DNA from: Tretioscincus oriximinensis
Taxonomy: Eukaryota; Chordata; Lepidosauria; Squamata; Gymnophthalmidae
Length of the DNA stretch: 64,000 bases
Direction: 5' to 3'
Assembly (NCBI GenBank): GCA_022410635.1
Contig: JAJVDF010000001.1
Location: 11,691,869 to 11,755,868 of the forward strand
Part shown: piece after piece, positions 10,882 through 21,783 of the stretch
Layout of the letters: each line of letters starts with the position of its first letter
Numbering within the stretch: the stretch's first letter is position 1
Position numbers and translations under genes: made by a program
The notes under the pieces: model-generated
Told to the model about the DNA's origin: nothing
Database searches by the model: none
The model's input: the letters and a program-made list of their open reading frames with translations, nothing else

Positions 10882-12600
10882 CTCTTGTGTTTCTCTGAAT
10901 ACAGGAAAACTGCTGTTTTCCATAACTGTTTTCTGTGTTCTGCAAAACAGCCCCTGATAAAATTAGTGAACGAAACTGCACTGGCTTTGTTGTCTTCTCC
11001 ATCAGGAGCAATGACAGGCTGCAGATTGGTCATAGGAGCTTTTGTAGCTGTAGGATCCTTGACAATAGGGTGATTGGAAAATGATTGTAGATAGATAATG
11101 AGCGTTTTCCAACTGTTATACTACTTTCTGTTGTGTGGAAGTATCCTAAGAAACTCAAGGGAAGAGCCCTTTGATTTACACCCAATCCATTTTACCTCTT
11201 TCCAGACAAACAGTTATCAGGAAGGATCACTGAGCTTTCTGCAGCCTGATCAGGAAGCTTTCTAAGAGCTGCAGGAGTCCAACAACAGAACCTTCAGAGA
11301 TTCTGAAGGTTCAACGCCTCTTGTCTTTTTCTGGGTTACTTTGCTATGGAGAAAAATTCAAAAGGAGGTGATATATTTTCAGCATGAGTTGCTTTATAGG
11401 GNTGACTTCTAACAGAGTCCTTCATCTCATTATAATCTGAAAGCATGTGAGAAAACCATCATGTGGCCACCATACAGGTCTAGGACTCAACATTGCCTGG
11501 ATATAAGATCTTTTGGGTTTCTTTTGGTTTCTTGAAGGAAGAAGTGGCATATAAATATATGCATTCATATATTTATGCTAAGGAAATCAACCCTAAATAG
11601 CTCTTTGGAAGGCAAAACAATGAAGGCTGAAGCTCAAATACTGTGGCCACATGGTGAGAAAAGCTCAAATACTTTGGCAATATGATGTACAGTGGGAAAG
11701 ATTGNACACAAAAGGGTAAGAGGATGAGTGAGAATGATATGGAACTTCTAGTTATAGTGGAGTAAATAAGTGGTATGCGAGTAAATAAACAGGAGTGTGA
11801 AGCTTGCCCTAATTTCAAAATGATCGCCATGGCATGAAATACTGACAAACTAATTTATTGTTCATTTCTATGTCTAACATCTTAATCAGAACCAGAGCAA
11901 TTAACTGTTCAAAATGCCACCCTTTTATACTGTGGCCCTAGGCATATCAGCAAATGAAAGGACAACCTAAGGCCTTTCCAGAATGTTCCACAACTTTGGA
12001 CAAATCAGCATACCATATTCCTTATTTTTGATGTTTGAATACTGGGAACTCTTTAACTAGTTAATAACTTTCACCACTGTCCACAGTCTTATTCCTTTGT
12101 TTCCCATGGTAAGCATGAAATCTCTGACAAGGAGACAGGCCAATTCTGATATTCTATTCCAAGTAAAGATTCTAAAACACCTTCATAGGAAACAACCTTT
12201 CAGACTTATATCAACCAGGCACCAGCCACTTAGTTCAGCAGAGACAGGAAAGGTCTATGGCACTTTCAGGACTGGGTGTTATTCCATGTTATATCTTAGA
12301 ACAGGGGGTGCAGACTATGATTGGTAGGCAATAGTAAGTGATTCTTTTTGCCCTTAGAGGCAGAATATAGTGCAGTCTGTGTTTTGGAGCCCTGTAATAT
12401 CAACAGATTGTTTATTATTTAGCAGAATAAACATAACAAGAGGCCCAAACTCCAGTTCCTGGTGCATATAATTTCATTGCAGCAATCCATCACATGGACA
12501 TTGTGCTTCTAGCATTAACTATTTATTTAAATGTGCATTAATAAAGGATAGCTCCGTAACATATAGGAGAAAGAAGAGAAGTATTGCTATGTCTTTATGA
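10882..12600. other. No recognisable feature
   Basis: About 1.7 kb of AT-rich sequence with only short frames, and with scattered single Ns. I see no internal LTR-element region here, so the two LTRs at 10.0 and 13.5 kb are unlikely to be the ends of one element. Confidence 0.5.
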
Positions 12601-12604
12601 AAAA

Positions 12605-12767
12605 GAAGAAGAGTCCAAGCCCTTAGCAGGAAGTTTCTGGGAAGTCTTCCAATAGATACTGGACAGTCATCTGTCTGGGATGGTTTAATGAGTCCTGCAT
12701 TGAGAAGAGGGTTGGACCTGATGACCCTAGAGGTCCCTTCCAACTTATAATCCTATGATTCTATGAA
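12605..12767 (+). mobile_element. CR1 LINE 3' end, sense
   Basis: Contains 'gggttggacctgatgaccc', 'agaggtcccttccaactta' and ends 'cctatgattctatg', the classic CR1 terminus with ATTCTATG octamers. This is a different subfamily from the TTCTTATG-tailed copies. It is 5'-truncated to about 160 bp. Confidence 0.85.
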
Positions 12768-12769
12768 AT

Positions 12770-13479
12770 ACAAGTAAAGTTAGTATCTGTCTATTACTAA
12801 TACACCTCGTGGCTATCAGCTCACTATGTGATGCAATTGCACCAAACCCCTGTTCNACAGAAGCGATTAGGCAGGGTGTGCAAAGCCCAACCACCCACTA
12901 CCCACCGAGACACATCCAGGTGGTTGCTGTGGGAGTGTCCACTGCCTGCTCCGAGGCATCCCACACCTGCATTTTTGTCGGTTTTACATTAGTATAGACA
13001 TAGAGACAAAATGGAAGGGATTGCTGATCTTAGTTGTTCCTGTTCACAATGCCCTTAATTGCCATTTCAGATTTTATGAATGCAGAAGATGAAGAATCTG
13101 AACTTACACTACTTACACACTCTCCCTTCCACAGATGAGAAATAATAACTCTTGGGATGANTGACTTCTTGGATGAATTAGTCATGGCGTGACAGGTGCT
13201 CCTATGGCCACTAGCAGCCTGGAAAGACAGATGCTGCTGAAGCTGAAGCCGGATGCAGTTTTCTAAGTCCACTGGTTGGATGATCCTTTGGAAATGGGCA
13301 CCATAAATAGGTTTTGTGTGGCTGCACTCTGTGTGAGTGCAGGTATCAGCGGTAACAGAGGATCAATTAAACGCCACTTGTTGATAGAGATAAATGGGTT
13401 GAAAAAGACTGGGTTCCTGACTTTTGCTGACTGGCCTGTGTGGTTTCTGGCCTTCAGTTTGGCTGCACCAGTTCAGTCT
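12770..13479. other. No recognisable feature
   Basis: Unique-looking sequence without a supported gene or a repeat relationship. Confidence 0.5.
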
Positions 13480-13498
13480 GAACATAAGAACATAAGAA
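13480..13498 (-). mobile_element. Detached 19-bp copy of the CR1 3' terminus
   Basis: The sequence GAACATAAGAACATAAGAA is followed by an N. The same 19 bp recur at 15990 and there continue into a full CR1. This looks like one CR1 insertion whose terminus was written twice on either side of an inserted contig (13500-15988). Confidence 0.75.
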
Positions 13499-13499
13499 N

Positions 13500-14206
13500 G
13501 ATGACCCTCACAGTCAGGGGTGCCACAATATCCCCCCTTTTGCCCAAGCCAGCACCCACGACTGCTTGGAGCAACAGTACTATCCTCCGGCCTACACAAG
13601 GCCTCAGAGTTTACCTCAGGATGAGGGCTTTATTCACAGCCCCCACCAGTAGCGTGCTTAATTTAGTGTTGTTACAGAAACAAAAGAAAGAGAGAGATGT
13701 TTGAAATGAAACAAATGACAAGTTTATTATTTACAAACAAGGAATAGAAGAAAGATTAGAATAATAAANCTTCNGCTTTNATCAAGTAAGCCTGACTCNA
13801 GCGCACACACACCAAGCTAGTGCAACATTAGTTTCCAGATACTTAAAGAGACAGGCCCTGTGTCACTTTATTTGTTCCAGCCCCAAGTCAAGCCTCAGCT
13901 TTGACTCCTTCAGGCTTCCATACACTTCCACCCCCTCCCTCTGAGGCAGATCAGAAGCGGACCCCTCTGTCCACTTGCTACACCACAAGTCCCTGACAGA
14001 AAGGCCTCTAGCCCTGGTCAGCTTCCCTTTTATGTGCTGACCAGCCGGCTACTCGAGGCCCCATTGGCTGGCTCCTCCAGCCATGCCCCCTCCCAAACAG
14101 GGAACCAGGAAGCCACNCCCCTGCCCAGGCCTGCTCTTCCCCCTCCCNCTGGGATATCTGCTAAGTTTATAAAAGAAACACAAACCTCAAAATGGAGGAC
14201 GCCACA
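13500..14206 (-). mobile_element. 3' LTR of a Gypsy-type element (incomplete)
   Basis: Nearly identical to 10169-10876, including the positions of four Ns. On the minus strand it starts TGTGGCGTCC at 14206 and is cut at an N (13499) before its last 33 bp. Pol lies upstream on the same strand and a polypurine tract directly precedes its start, which identifies it as the 3' LTR. The shared N positions mean the two copies were probably built from one consensus, so their identity should not be used for dating. Confidence 0.85.
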
Positions 14207-14218
14207 ACTCCTCCCACC
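14207..14218 (-). promoter_or_regulatory. Polypurine tract (plus-strand primer) of the LTR element
   Basis: On the minus strand GGTGGGAGGAGT abuts the TGTGGCG start of the LTR. A purine run directly upstream of the 3' LTR is where plus-strand DNA synthesis is primed in LTR retrotransposons. Its position supports the reading of 13500-14206 as a 3' LTR. Confidence 0.7.
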
Positions 14219-14344
14219 AACAAGATTGACCACAGGGGCTTGCCACTTTTTAGTAAGGCCCTTGGTCAATTGCAGCATAAAGTAAGAGTCCCAATATATA
14301 AAAATGTCTATAAAAGGCTCGTGAGTCTCTGAGATCAACGTCTT

Positions 14345-15988
14345 TTAAAGAGGCTCCTGCTGCTTCTGGTCCGGGTCTGGATGAAATTGAAGTTCTTCCA
14401 TGAAGATCCAGTACGCCTGTGATGTGGGTTGTTCCTCAGGCACTCCTCTGGGTGTTGCCGCCATCAGGTCCTGGTCTCCGGCTCCTCCACTGGTCCTGGA
14501 CGNCTGGACAAGGCCTCGGCCACCTTGGATGGTGTCACTAGGGCTCTCCTCCGACAAGTGCTGCCATTTTTGTAGTTTTTGACCACCTCTCTCNGCCTTT
14601 CCACACCAGCACAAGGAATCATGATCCGCTTGAAGTAGGTAATGCGGGCCCCACCAACATGGACCTAATGTACATATGGCCAGGCATCGCCTCTTTGAAG
14701 TGGCCAGGGGGACTTCTGCAGCAGCCAGTTTCTTGCTAAGGAACAAGACAGAATATTGCTGCCAGTCTGTTCCCTCCTGGTTCAGCATAACCCCAGGACT
14801 TCGTCCACTGGCCTCGCTTGTCATTCTGCATTCTGTATTATACTGATGGCCCATCCACACAGGCACCTTCAGCACAGTTCCTTTGGGGCAAACAAAGCCC
14901 TCCTCTGGACTTGCATGCCAAGCCACTTCCCCTGGAGGATGCACACAAACCAGCTTATTCAACAGCTTGACCTCTTGGCCCATTGCCTCAGCGATCTGGC
15001 CTGTGACCCTATATGGAGGTGTTTCTATAGGTTTATCACAAGTGACCATGATACACCGCTGAAGCACTCTTGCACACCCTGGCCTGGACATGGAGATATT
15101 GTGGAATTCTCCCAACATCAGTTCCATTTGCCAGGTTTGCTGCACCATCAAAATTTTGACCANAGCAGCTAATTCTAGGGAATTCCCTTCCCTTTTGTCC
15201 GAGCCTAAGAGGGATATAAGATGCTCTTCCTCTTCACATGGCCTAAAAACACCAGGCCCTATATTCTCCTTTCCCGAATAGGGTTTCACTGAGTTGAAAG
15301 GAACCAATATCTCCCCGCCATTTGTGGCATTTAGATTTTCAATTCGACCACTGGTCTGAGGAGGGTACCTATTGGACAATAGCTGCTTACCCCCATGTAT
15401 CAACACAGTTTTCTCAGGGTAACCTACCCTGGAAAAGACATTCAGCGAGGCATCAACCACCAACACTGAGTTAGTACCTCTCACAGGATCAACTTCATGT
15501 GCAAACCTCATCTGCCTTTGGTATTTGGTAGTCACAACCAGCTGATCCTGTGGGGTCCTGTTTTGGCACACAATAGGTATGTGGGACTCTCCACANAGTT
15601 GCCCTCCCTCAATTTTATATTCCTCAGCTCTTGTTACAGTGTCAGGTATAGTGTCACTGTCTGCTCCTTGAAGAAGTGGGGTCAAGGTTTGGTCTGCCCT
15701 TCCTTCTGAGACTTCCTTCTGAGGTGCTTCCCCCTTGGTTATAGCTACCTCCAACAAAGGAGCTTCCTCTTGACGACCTTCCCCTTCTTTAGATGTTACC
15801 TCAGTATTACAAGGTTGTCCCCCAGCCATTCCTTGGCTGCTAATAACCACACTCACAGATGACACCTCCTTTCCCAATTGGTTCCCTATTAACATCTGGA
15901 ATGGAATGTCCCCACACAAGGCAAACCTCCATTCCCCTTCCCAGCCATTAATGGCTACACGCAATTTGGCTACTTTGGTCTTGAAAGC
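14345..15988 (-). pseudogene. Gypsy-type pol relic, domain order PR-IN-RT-RH
   Basis: A 548-residue frame stays open, apart from Ns, from 15988 down. The first eight codons of the longer frame (16015-15990) belong to the adjacent CR1. By frame residue: 10-48 resembles the end of an aspartic protease ('CGDIPFQMLIGNQLG'). 155-232 resembles integrase, with a zinc-region start ('LVVTTKYQRQM.FAHEV'), core 'SRVGYPEKTVL.HGGKQ' and 'YPPQTSGRIENLN'. 300-390 resembles the start of RT ('SRPGCARVLQ', 'PPYRVTGQIAE'). 397-470 resembles RNase H ('VLFLSKKLAAAEV', 'LLQADHDSLCW'). The central RT with its catalytic aspartates is missing, and so is most of the integrase core. RNase H is the last domain before the polypurine tract. 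Integrase before RT is the order known from Gmr1-like Gypsy elements. Ns at 15597 and 15163 lie between domains, so joined contigs remain possible, although the frame holds across them. Non-functional. Confidence 0.72.
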
Positions 15989-15989
15989 N

Positions 15990-16303
15990 GAACATAAGAA
16001 CATAAGAAGAGCCATACTGGATCAGGCCACAGCCCATCGAGTCCAGCATTCTGTGTCACACAGAGGCCCACCAGATGCACCTGGGCAGTCCGAACAGAGG
16101 AAAGCAAAATATGCTCCTGTTCATGACTCCCTGCAAATGGTATTTCAAGAGTCCTGCCTGTTGCTCCNTCCCGGAGGCTACATCCAGACAACTATCTTAG
16201 TATCCATTTATACCCTTAGTGTCCATAAACCTGTCTAGTCCTGTCTTGAAACNATCCAAGCTGTTAGCTACCACTACCTCTTCAGGAAGTAAATTCCACA
16301 GGC
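15990..16303 (-). mobile_element. CR1 LINE 3' portion, antisense
   Basis: Very similar to 4482-4795: the same terminus, the 'gtccagcattctgtgtcac' block and the 'gaggaaagcaaaatatgc' block. Its short ORF2-derived frame ends in the 'LPEEVVVANSLD' motif. It breaks off at 'cacaggccg', where the 4.5-kb copy continues. That is an ordinary 5' truncation or a second assembly join. Confidence 0.85.
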
Positions 16304-17735
16304 CGTCTGATTTCCTCCTTGCCTCTGCTGGGTTCTTCGAAGGATTTTCCTGCCTTTGCGTCTGTAAGCTTAACACTCTCATTTTCTAGCAATTAAAGCA
16401 GAATTTTGCAAAAGCTGGAAGAAACTACTTTATTCGTCATTCTCCAGCATCTCTGATCCCTGCCTCCCATCTCTATTTTCTGCTGTATTTCTCAGAAGGA
16501 ACGAGAATATCCCCTTGGGAATCCAGCTCTGCGGTGCCAGAAACATTCATTATGAAGAATGCACAGCCTTTGTTATTTTTGTTCTTCCTAAGGTTATAAA
16601 ACCTGTCAATGATTTTTATGAGGAATTCTACCGTTGGTGACACGAGAGAGCGATCCTCTGTCTGAACTGCAATTACCAGTGTATGTCGGTACCACGGTGC
16701 CTGTCAGCTGCTGCTCAGATGCTATTTATTCAGTCACTCTGCACCATTTCAGGAAAGTATTGCACTGACAGGGAGCTAAAGGAGAGTTTATAATCCATTA
16801 ACAGAAGAACATGAGGGTCTCAGACTGCTGCTGGCTAAAATAAGGTACACATGCCCTACCTCCTCTCATGGGGATTGAACTTCTAGTTTTGATAGCCTAT
16901 GAGGAAGAAATTGCAACAGAGGGCTTAGAAAATCTTGGAAAAATGCAAGTCGCTATGGGGTCTCTTATCCTCTAGGGGGAGCTACCAGCATACATATCCA
17001 GACTAGCCATTCTTTTCTCTTTTCAGGCTTCAAGATTCAGTGTTGATATTACGATCCCCAGGCTCTTGCATTTTGCAGACGGGGAGAAGTATTTTACAGG
17101 AAAGAAGCAGATTAGCATTGATATGAGGCAGATAAAGGAACTAGATTTCTTGGCTTTTTTACTTCATAGAAAAAGGTAAAACAAAAGTTACCAAATTATT
17201 CCTTCCTGATTTTTGGAAACTGCCATGATTGGGCATAGTGCAGGAGGAAGCCCATTCTGCATGGGTCACATACAGCAGCATGATGCTACTGCTGTGGCTG
17301 CCAAGTTGTGCCACAGGAAGAAGTCTTTACAGAGGTGGGGGCATAGATTGGCCTTCCTCTCATGCAGTCTAGTGGTAGCATCTGTCTTCTGTCTTTATTT
17401 CCTGTCCTTCACCAAAGCTCTCATGGCGGGTAACAGAAAATTAACAGCAAACAAAGAACACATTGGTAAAACATTTTAAGGAGCCATACCTTCTCTCTCT
17501 CCCTCCCTCTCTCCCTCCCTGACAGAACAAGTACACAGGGGAGGTGCCCGGAGGGCCTCTAGAGGGAGCCACCACATAGGAGGCTCTTCTACATGCTCCT
17601 ACTCCCTGCATTTCTGCAAGGGGAGGAACTATCAGAAGGCCTTCTTGAATGGTGGCTTCCTCCTTTTCATATGTGGAATATCATCCCAAACATGGAAGTG
17701 CTTAAGTCTTTTGCTTTATGGTGCGAATTCACAAT
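16304..17735. other. No gene seen; short pyrimidine run at 17490-17522
   Basis: Unique-looking sequence. A (CTCTCCCTCC)-like tract sits at 17490-17522. The 88-aa frame at 17213-17479 shows no recognisable domain. Confidence 0.45.
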
Positions 17736-17739
17736 GATC

Positions 17740-18537
17740 CGTCGTGAGTTTCTTGCACAGCTCCCATACTGAATGGCATTGTTGGTAGAAACAATGGTGT
17801 ACTCTATTTTCTGTTCACAATGTCCTTCAGCACTCTACATTGGGCAAACAGGACAGCCTCTACACCAGAGAATAAATGGACACAGAGATCTGTTGCAGAA
17901 CACTTCAGCTTCCCAGGACATTCAATCTCAGACCTCAGAACAGTAGTCCTTGAACAAAGAAGTGACAAAGGAAGATTTGAAAGACAAGCAGCAGAAATAG
18001 AACATATCCACAGATTTCAGTCCACCGACAAGGGAGTTAAAAGAGACATTGATTTCCTGCAAGGGAGCTTGTACGAGGTAGTACTTGGAGACTAGCAGGA
18101 GAAAGATAAGTGGCATGAGTTTTTGTAGACAATGGTTTCCTGGCACACTATACATATTATAACACCAGTTAACTATTTGATTGCTGCATAATCACCCAGG
18201 TGCATTTTGTTCTTCCAGGCATTTTCCTCTACTTGAGAGTTTTAACTTCCGCAATTTAGCTGTTTTTCTCACTTCATCCCCACACCACATTTACATGTCC
18301 TTTATCATCTACACACAATTTCCTTTAAAGTTTGTTCCTGATATTGGTCCTCTAGCATCTGAAGAAGAGCTTATGACATCTACCTTTCCAAGTGCTACAA
18401 GCCCCCTTGCTGGACTCTTCCTCTAGATCTTTGTTGCTTAGCTTTCTCTGTTTCCTGACCTACTTGATAGGAAGGGGAGGGTTATATTTTAAATATGTTT
18501 TAGTTCTGTTTCATATATTTTGTATTTCATGTTGAAA
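17740..18537 (+). mobile_element. Penelope-like element, 3' part with 3' UTR
   Basis: Holds the end of the endonuclease coding region (17820-18095), then a 3' UTR in which 'ggtttcctggcacactatac' is the complement of the 37.5-kb antisense copy. The UTR runs through 'catctgaagaagagc' and 'aagtgctacaagccccc' to about 18537. The last 350 bp recur at 19442-19789 with about 98% identity. Confidence 0.75.
17820..18095 (+). pseudogene. GIY-YIG endonuclease C-terminus of a Penelope-like element
   Basis: A 91-residue frame. 'LHWANRTASTPENKW' is a decayed form of the usual 'Y.GQTGQ.L..R.NGH' stretch, and 'VAEHFSFPGHSISDL' is the characteristic 'AEHF..PGHS..D' segment of Penelope-like endonuclease domains. 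It ends 'DKGVKRDIDFLQG', like the 'KGLN.D.GF' tail. In the intact element this domain nicks target DNA and is fused behind a reverse transcriptase. No RT is recognisable upstream, so this is a 5'-truncated insertion. The start methionine is incidental. Assignment is from recognition of the motif, not from a search. Confidence 0.7.
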
Positions 18538-18539
18538 TA

Positions 18540-19383
18540 GTCTTTATGATGGCTAATGTTGCCAACTTTTTTCTCTTTGTCTCCAAGGTATTACTAAGAC
18601 TTTTTTTTTTATTGGTAAGTCCTGCTTTACGAGTTCCCAGTTTATGAATTAAGATCATTACAAGCTCTCAGTTTTAGGCTATTATCCTAAAGCTGAATGT
18701 TCAGAAATATATTGCTTCTATTGCCTCCTGCTTTTATGTTTAACAAGCAGTTATGCCAATTATAATGGGATATAATTGTTTTGGTTATTTTTCTCTGTAT
18801 ATTTTGTGTACCCTTCCTGTCCCCCTCTTATTCTCTCCCACATTTCATCCATTTTCTTTTCCTTCTGTCTATCCCATTCCTCTGTGTGTCCAGCTATATT
18901 TCTTCTTTATCGTCTGTGTCGTCTTCAACATCTTCAACGTCTTCTTCCTCCTCCTTCCCCCTGTACTTCAGTTCACCTTCCCTTTGTTCCCACCTATCTC
19001 CCTGTCCATGACCCCCTTTGCTACCTGTGACCATTGGCACTTGTACTTATCATCAAGGATACTGCTCAAATACAGGTAAAAGCAGGCAAAGGCAGTGGTA
19101 GATGTGTTTCTAGGGACTCAGCTCCTAAGCCACATCTTAAGGGGTGGCCATCATACCTGCCATTTTGATAGTTGACCTTATGCACCTGCCTCCACTTTAC
19201 TGAACCTGACTACTTGTTCTTTGTTGGTCAGGCAGTCAAGCATGGCCAATCAGGTTCACAGAAAGTAAGGACATTTGTGAATGACAACAATACTTTTTTT
19301 TATGTGGAGATTATTGTGATCAGATCTGGGTTATCTGGGTCAGGGACAAGACAGAAATTCTTAAATAAATAACTTCTGATAAT
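18540..19383. other. No gene seen; pyrimidine-rich 18790-19015
   Basis: Three overlapping frames at 18753-19079 come from a pyrimidine-rich tract and encode only S/F/P/L-rich peptides, so they are not credible genes. A short 'cttaaataaataac' A-rich stretch at 19360 could be an old retroposon tail. Confidence 0.45.
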
Positions 19384-19443
19384 AAACAAATTCTGAGCAG
19401 TTTTGGGATCTAGATGTAGAAAATCTGCATTTCTTCTGATTCA
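19384..19443 (+). repeat. 60-bp direct repeat, left (target-site duplication)
   Basis: From AAACAAATTCTGAGCAG to TTCTTCTGATTCA. It is repeated at 19790-19849 with one difference (GAGCAG versus GAGAAG) and flanks the truncated Penelope 3' UTR copy. Confidence 0.85.
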
Positions 19444-19789
19444 TAATCACCCAGGTGCATTTTGTTCTTCCAGGCATTTTCCTCTAATTGAGAGGTTTAA
19501 CTTCCGCAATTTAGCTGTTTTTCTCACTTCATCCCCACACCACATTTACATGTCCTTTATCATCTACACACAATTTCCTTTAAAGTTTGTTCCTGGTATT
19601 GGTCCCCTAGCATCTGAAGAAATGCTTATGACATCTACCTTTCCAAGTGCTACAAGCCCCCTTGCTGGACTCTTCCTCTAGATCTTTGTTGCTTAGCTTT
19701 CTCTGTTTCCTGACCTACTTGATAGGAAGGGGAGGGTTATATTTTAAATATGTTTTAGTTCTGTTTCATATATTTTGTATTTCATGTTG
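19444..19789 (+). mobile_element. 5'-truncated Penelope-like insertion (3' UTR only)
   Basis: The copy begins 'ataatcacccaggtgc' and ends 'tttcatgttga'. It matches 18188-18535 with only about half a dozen visible differences. It sits between 60-bp direct repeats. Long, variable target duplications and 5' truncation are known Penelope features. The lack of divergence suggests recent insertion, or local copying from the neighbour 1.2 kb upstream. The 92-aa frame across it is non-coding UTR. Confidence 0.75.
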
Positions 19790-19849
19790 AAACAAATTCT
19801 GAGAAGTTTTGGGATCTAGATGTAGAAAATCTGCATTTCTTCTGATTCA
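19790..19849 (+). repeat. 60-bp direct repeat, right (target-site duplication)
   Basis: Second copy of the 60-bp unit, abutting the 3' end of the Penelope-like insertion. Confidence 0.85.
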
Positions 19850-20342
19850 CTAACCTTCTCTTCTTGTCCAGATCCAGTTTTGCATTTTATCTGTGCTTCA
19901 CAAGTCAGTTTACAGAAAACTGTGTCATTCTCCTCTCCCCAAAGTAGCCTTAGGATCCTTAATAAGCCCACACATGCTCCCCCTCATCATCTTCATCTTT
20001 TCTGGGAAAACAGCCTCTTCCAATTAAGCACTGCTAACTGGTGGCTAATTGACTTCTCTGAAATACACAGGATGATGACTGGAGCAAAAAGTCAATTAAT
20101 AGCCCCTAAAGTGTTGTTCTCATCCACATTTAAAGGGAGGACACATCATGGACTCTGACAAACAGGTGATTTATTCATTTTCTCAGAGCCATTACAAGCT
20201 GACATGCCTTCCAGAAAACAACATCTATCTCAACAGACCTCAGATGTAATTTTGTTCATATGAATTTCCTTTTTTAGTATATGCTCTTAGGAGGAAGACT
20301 TGATAGAACATTCCCTCATGGAGATAATATTCATATATGTAA

Positions 20343-20505
20343 GACTTTTCACTCTTACCTTATCTGGGCCCCTTTTCCATATGCTGGCTGTAGAGAACAT
20401 TTCTTGCCCTCCATACTTTCCAGGCAGAAACATTCCTGTTCCTTGCCCAGGAGCAAGAAGTTCAAAGGCTGTATTTTTATCTTTGTTTTGTATATACCTG
20501 GTTGC
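20343..20505 (-). repeat. Unclassified repeat family M, copy 3 (inverted)
   Basis: Reverse-complementing gives 'ttcttgctcctgggcaagg', 'aacaggaatgtttctgcc', 'aagtatggagggcaagaaat' and a GGTAAGAGTG end. This is the order seen in the copies at 47325 and 60600. Confidence 0.6.
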
Positions 20506-20804
20506 TACTCTCATCAATGTCGAGGGAGTACTTACGGATCCTTCTTCTAAGAGATGTAAGTGATATAGATATGCAGCAGAGCCTTTCTGATGATGGCTCC
20601 CACACATGGGAAGTTTTCTCTAGCAATTCACTAGGCATTGTATAGTATTCAGTGCCTGGCTATCTCTTCACTCAGACATGTTGATTAACAGAACCCAACA
20701 GAACCAAGTAGAGTTCAGTTCAAAATAGCAGAGTTTGCAGGGACCAGAACTCAAGAACTTAAATAGACCATCAGACACTACTTCTTCTTCTTTTGCAGAA
20801 TAAT

Positions 20805-21154
20805 TGTAGTCCACACAAAAGTAGTTCTTTCCAGATGGAAGGCAAACAAACTTTATTTACAATATTCACAGTTGCAAGAGAGAATAACAAATTATTTGTG
20901 ACACTTAAATAATAAGTTAGTGCCTCAGCTCACAAAAGAAATCTATCTGCTCACACACTCAGCTCAGTACAAGACTGCAGAACAGAAAGTAAGATTGTTT
21001 AAGAACATGTTATCTGTATTGCTCGACATGCGCAGAAAAACAAGGTCATACAGACACAAAAAGTAAACTTAGAAATAAGATAAATGAACACCTAGTCTTA
21101 GTAATACTTAGATGGCAGTTAATATTCTGGCTGAAGATTCTATTTATCCCAACA
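20805..21154 (-). mobile_element. Possible degraded LTR
   Basis: On the minus strand it starts TGTTGGGATAAATAG and ends GTGTGGACTACA, with a poly-A signal (AATAAAGTTTG) near the end. That is an LTR-like arrangement of about 350 bp. No matching target duplication was found at these ends and no second copy occurs in the window. It could equally be the 3' UTR of another retroelement. Confidence 0.35.
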
Positions 21155-21640
21155 AGACATTTGGGTTCTGTCCTACCAGGGAGAGTGGATGGGTTGGAAG
21201 GAGAGATGATTAGATTTTATTACCTGTTTGGGCAGGATATACATTTCTAAATAAATAAATAAATAATAAGTGTGTATCCACACAACTGCCTGTTGCCCTG
21301 CTCTTTCTCACTGTTACAGAATACAGCACCTACGTTATCGTATGTTGTGGGTCCACATGTTCCTTTCTTTCCTTTGGATTCGGAGTGAAATTGGAATGAG
21401 ACCTTGTGGAGAGGGAGGGAATGGCTCTTTTAAACATCTTACTAATGTGATTTAGCGTTGTTTTCAGTCTTCTGTTACCCACCATAGGACCTATGGGCAG
21501 GATATATACTGCAGGGTATATAAATAAATAAATGTAAATAAATAAAATAAATCATAGGGGGCTTTGGAAGTGGAAGTTGCCATGTAATACTGTTTCTCTT
21601 CTGTCATTGGCTGTTATCATACTCCCTTCTCTTCTTAATG
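21155..21640. other. Unassigned, with two A-rich retroposon-like tails
   Basis: Two (AAAT)n runs (21249-21268 and 21520-21550) each follow 'gggcaggatatac/tac' and so look like 3' tails of two related old LINE or SINE copies, perhaps L2-like. The bodies are not recognisable. Confidence 0.4.
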
Positions 21641-21642
21641 CT

Positions 21643-21783
21643 ATAAGAACATAAGAAGAGCCATACTGGATCAGGCCACAGCCCATCAAGTCCAGCATTC
21701 TGTGTCACACAGAGGCCCACCAGATGCACCTGGGCAGTCTGAACAGAGGAAAGCAAAATATGCTCCTGTTCATGACTCCCTCC
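21643..21783 (-). mobile_element. CR1 LINE 3' end, antisense (short)
   Basis: The terminus 'ataagaacataagaagagcc' and the 'gaggaaagcaaaatatgctc' block are as in the 16.0-kb copy. It is truncated after 'catgactccctcc'. Confidence 0.85.

Noticed and set aside
10039..14206. The two LTRs as ends of one 4.2-kb element
   Set aside because: The first has its own GTGTG duplications, the DNA between has no element-like content, and the pol lies outside the pair.
15990..16015. Start of the 556-codon minus-strand frame as a real start codon
   Set aside because: The first eight codons are CR1 sequence across an N. The pol relic begins only at 15988.
18753..19079. Three overlapping frames as a gene
   Set aside because: A pyrimidine-rich stretch keeps all three plus frames open and the peptides are low complexity.
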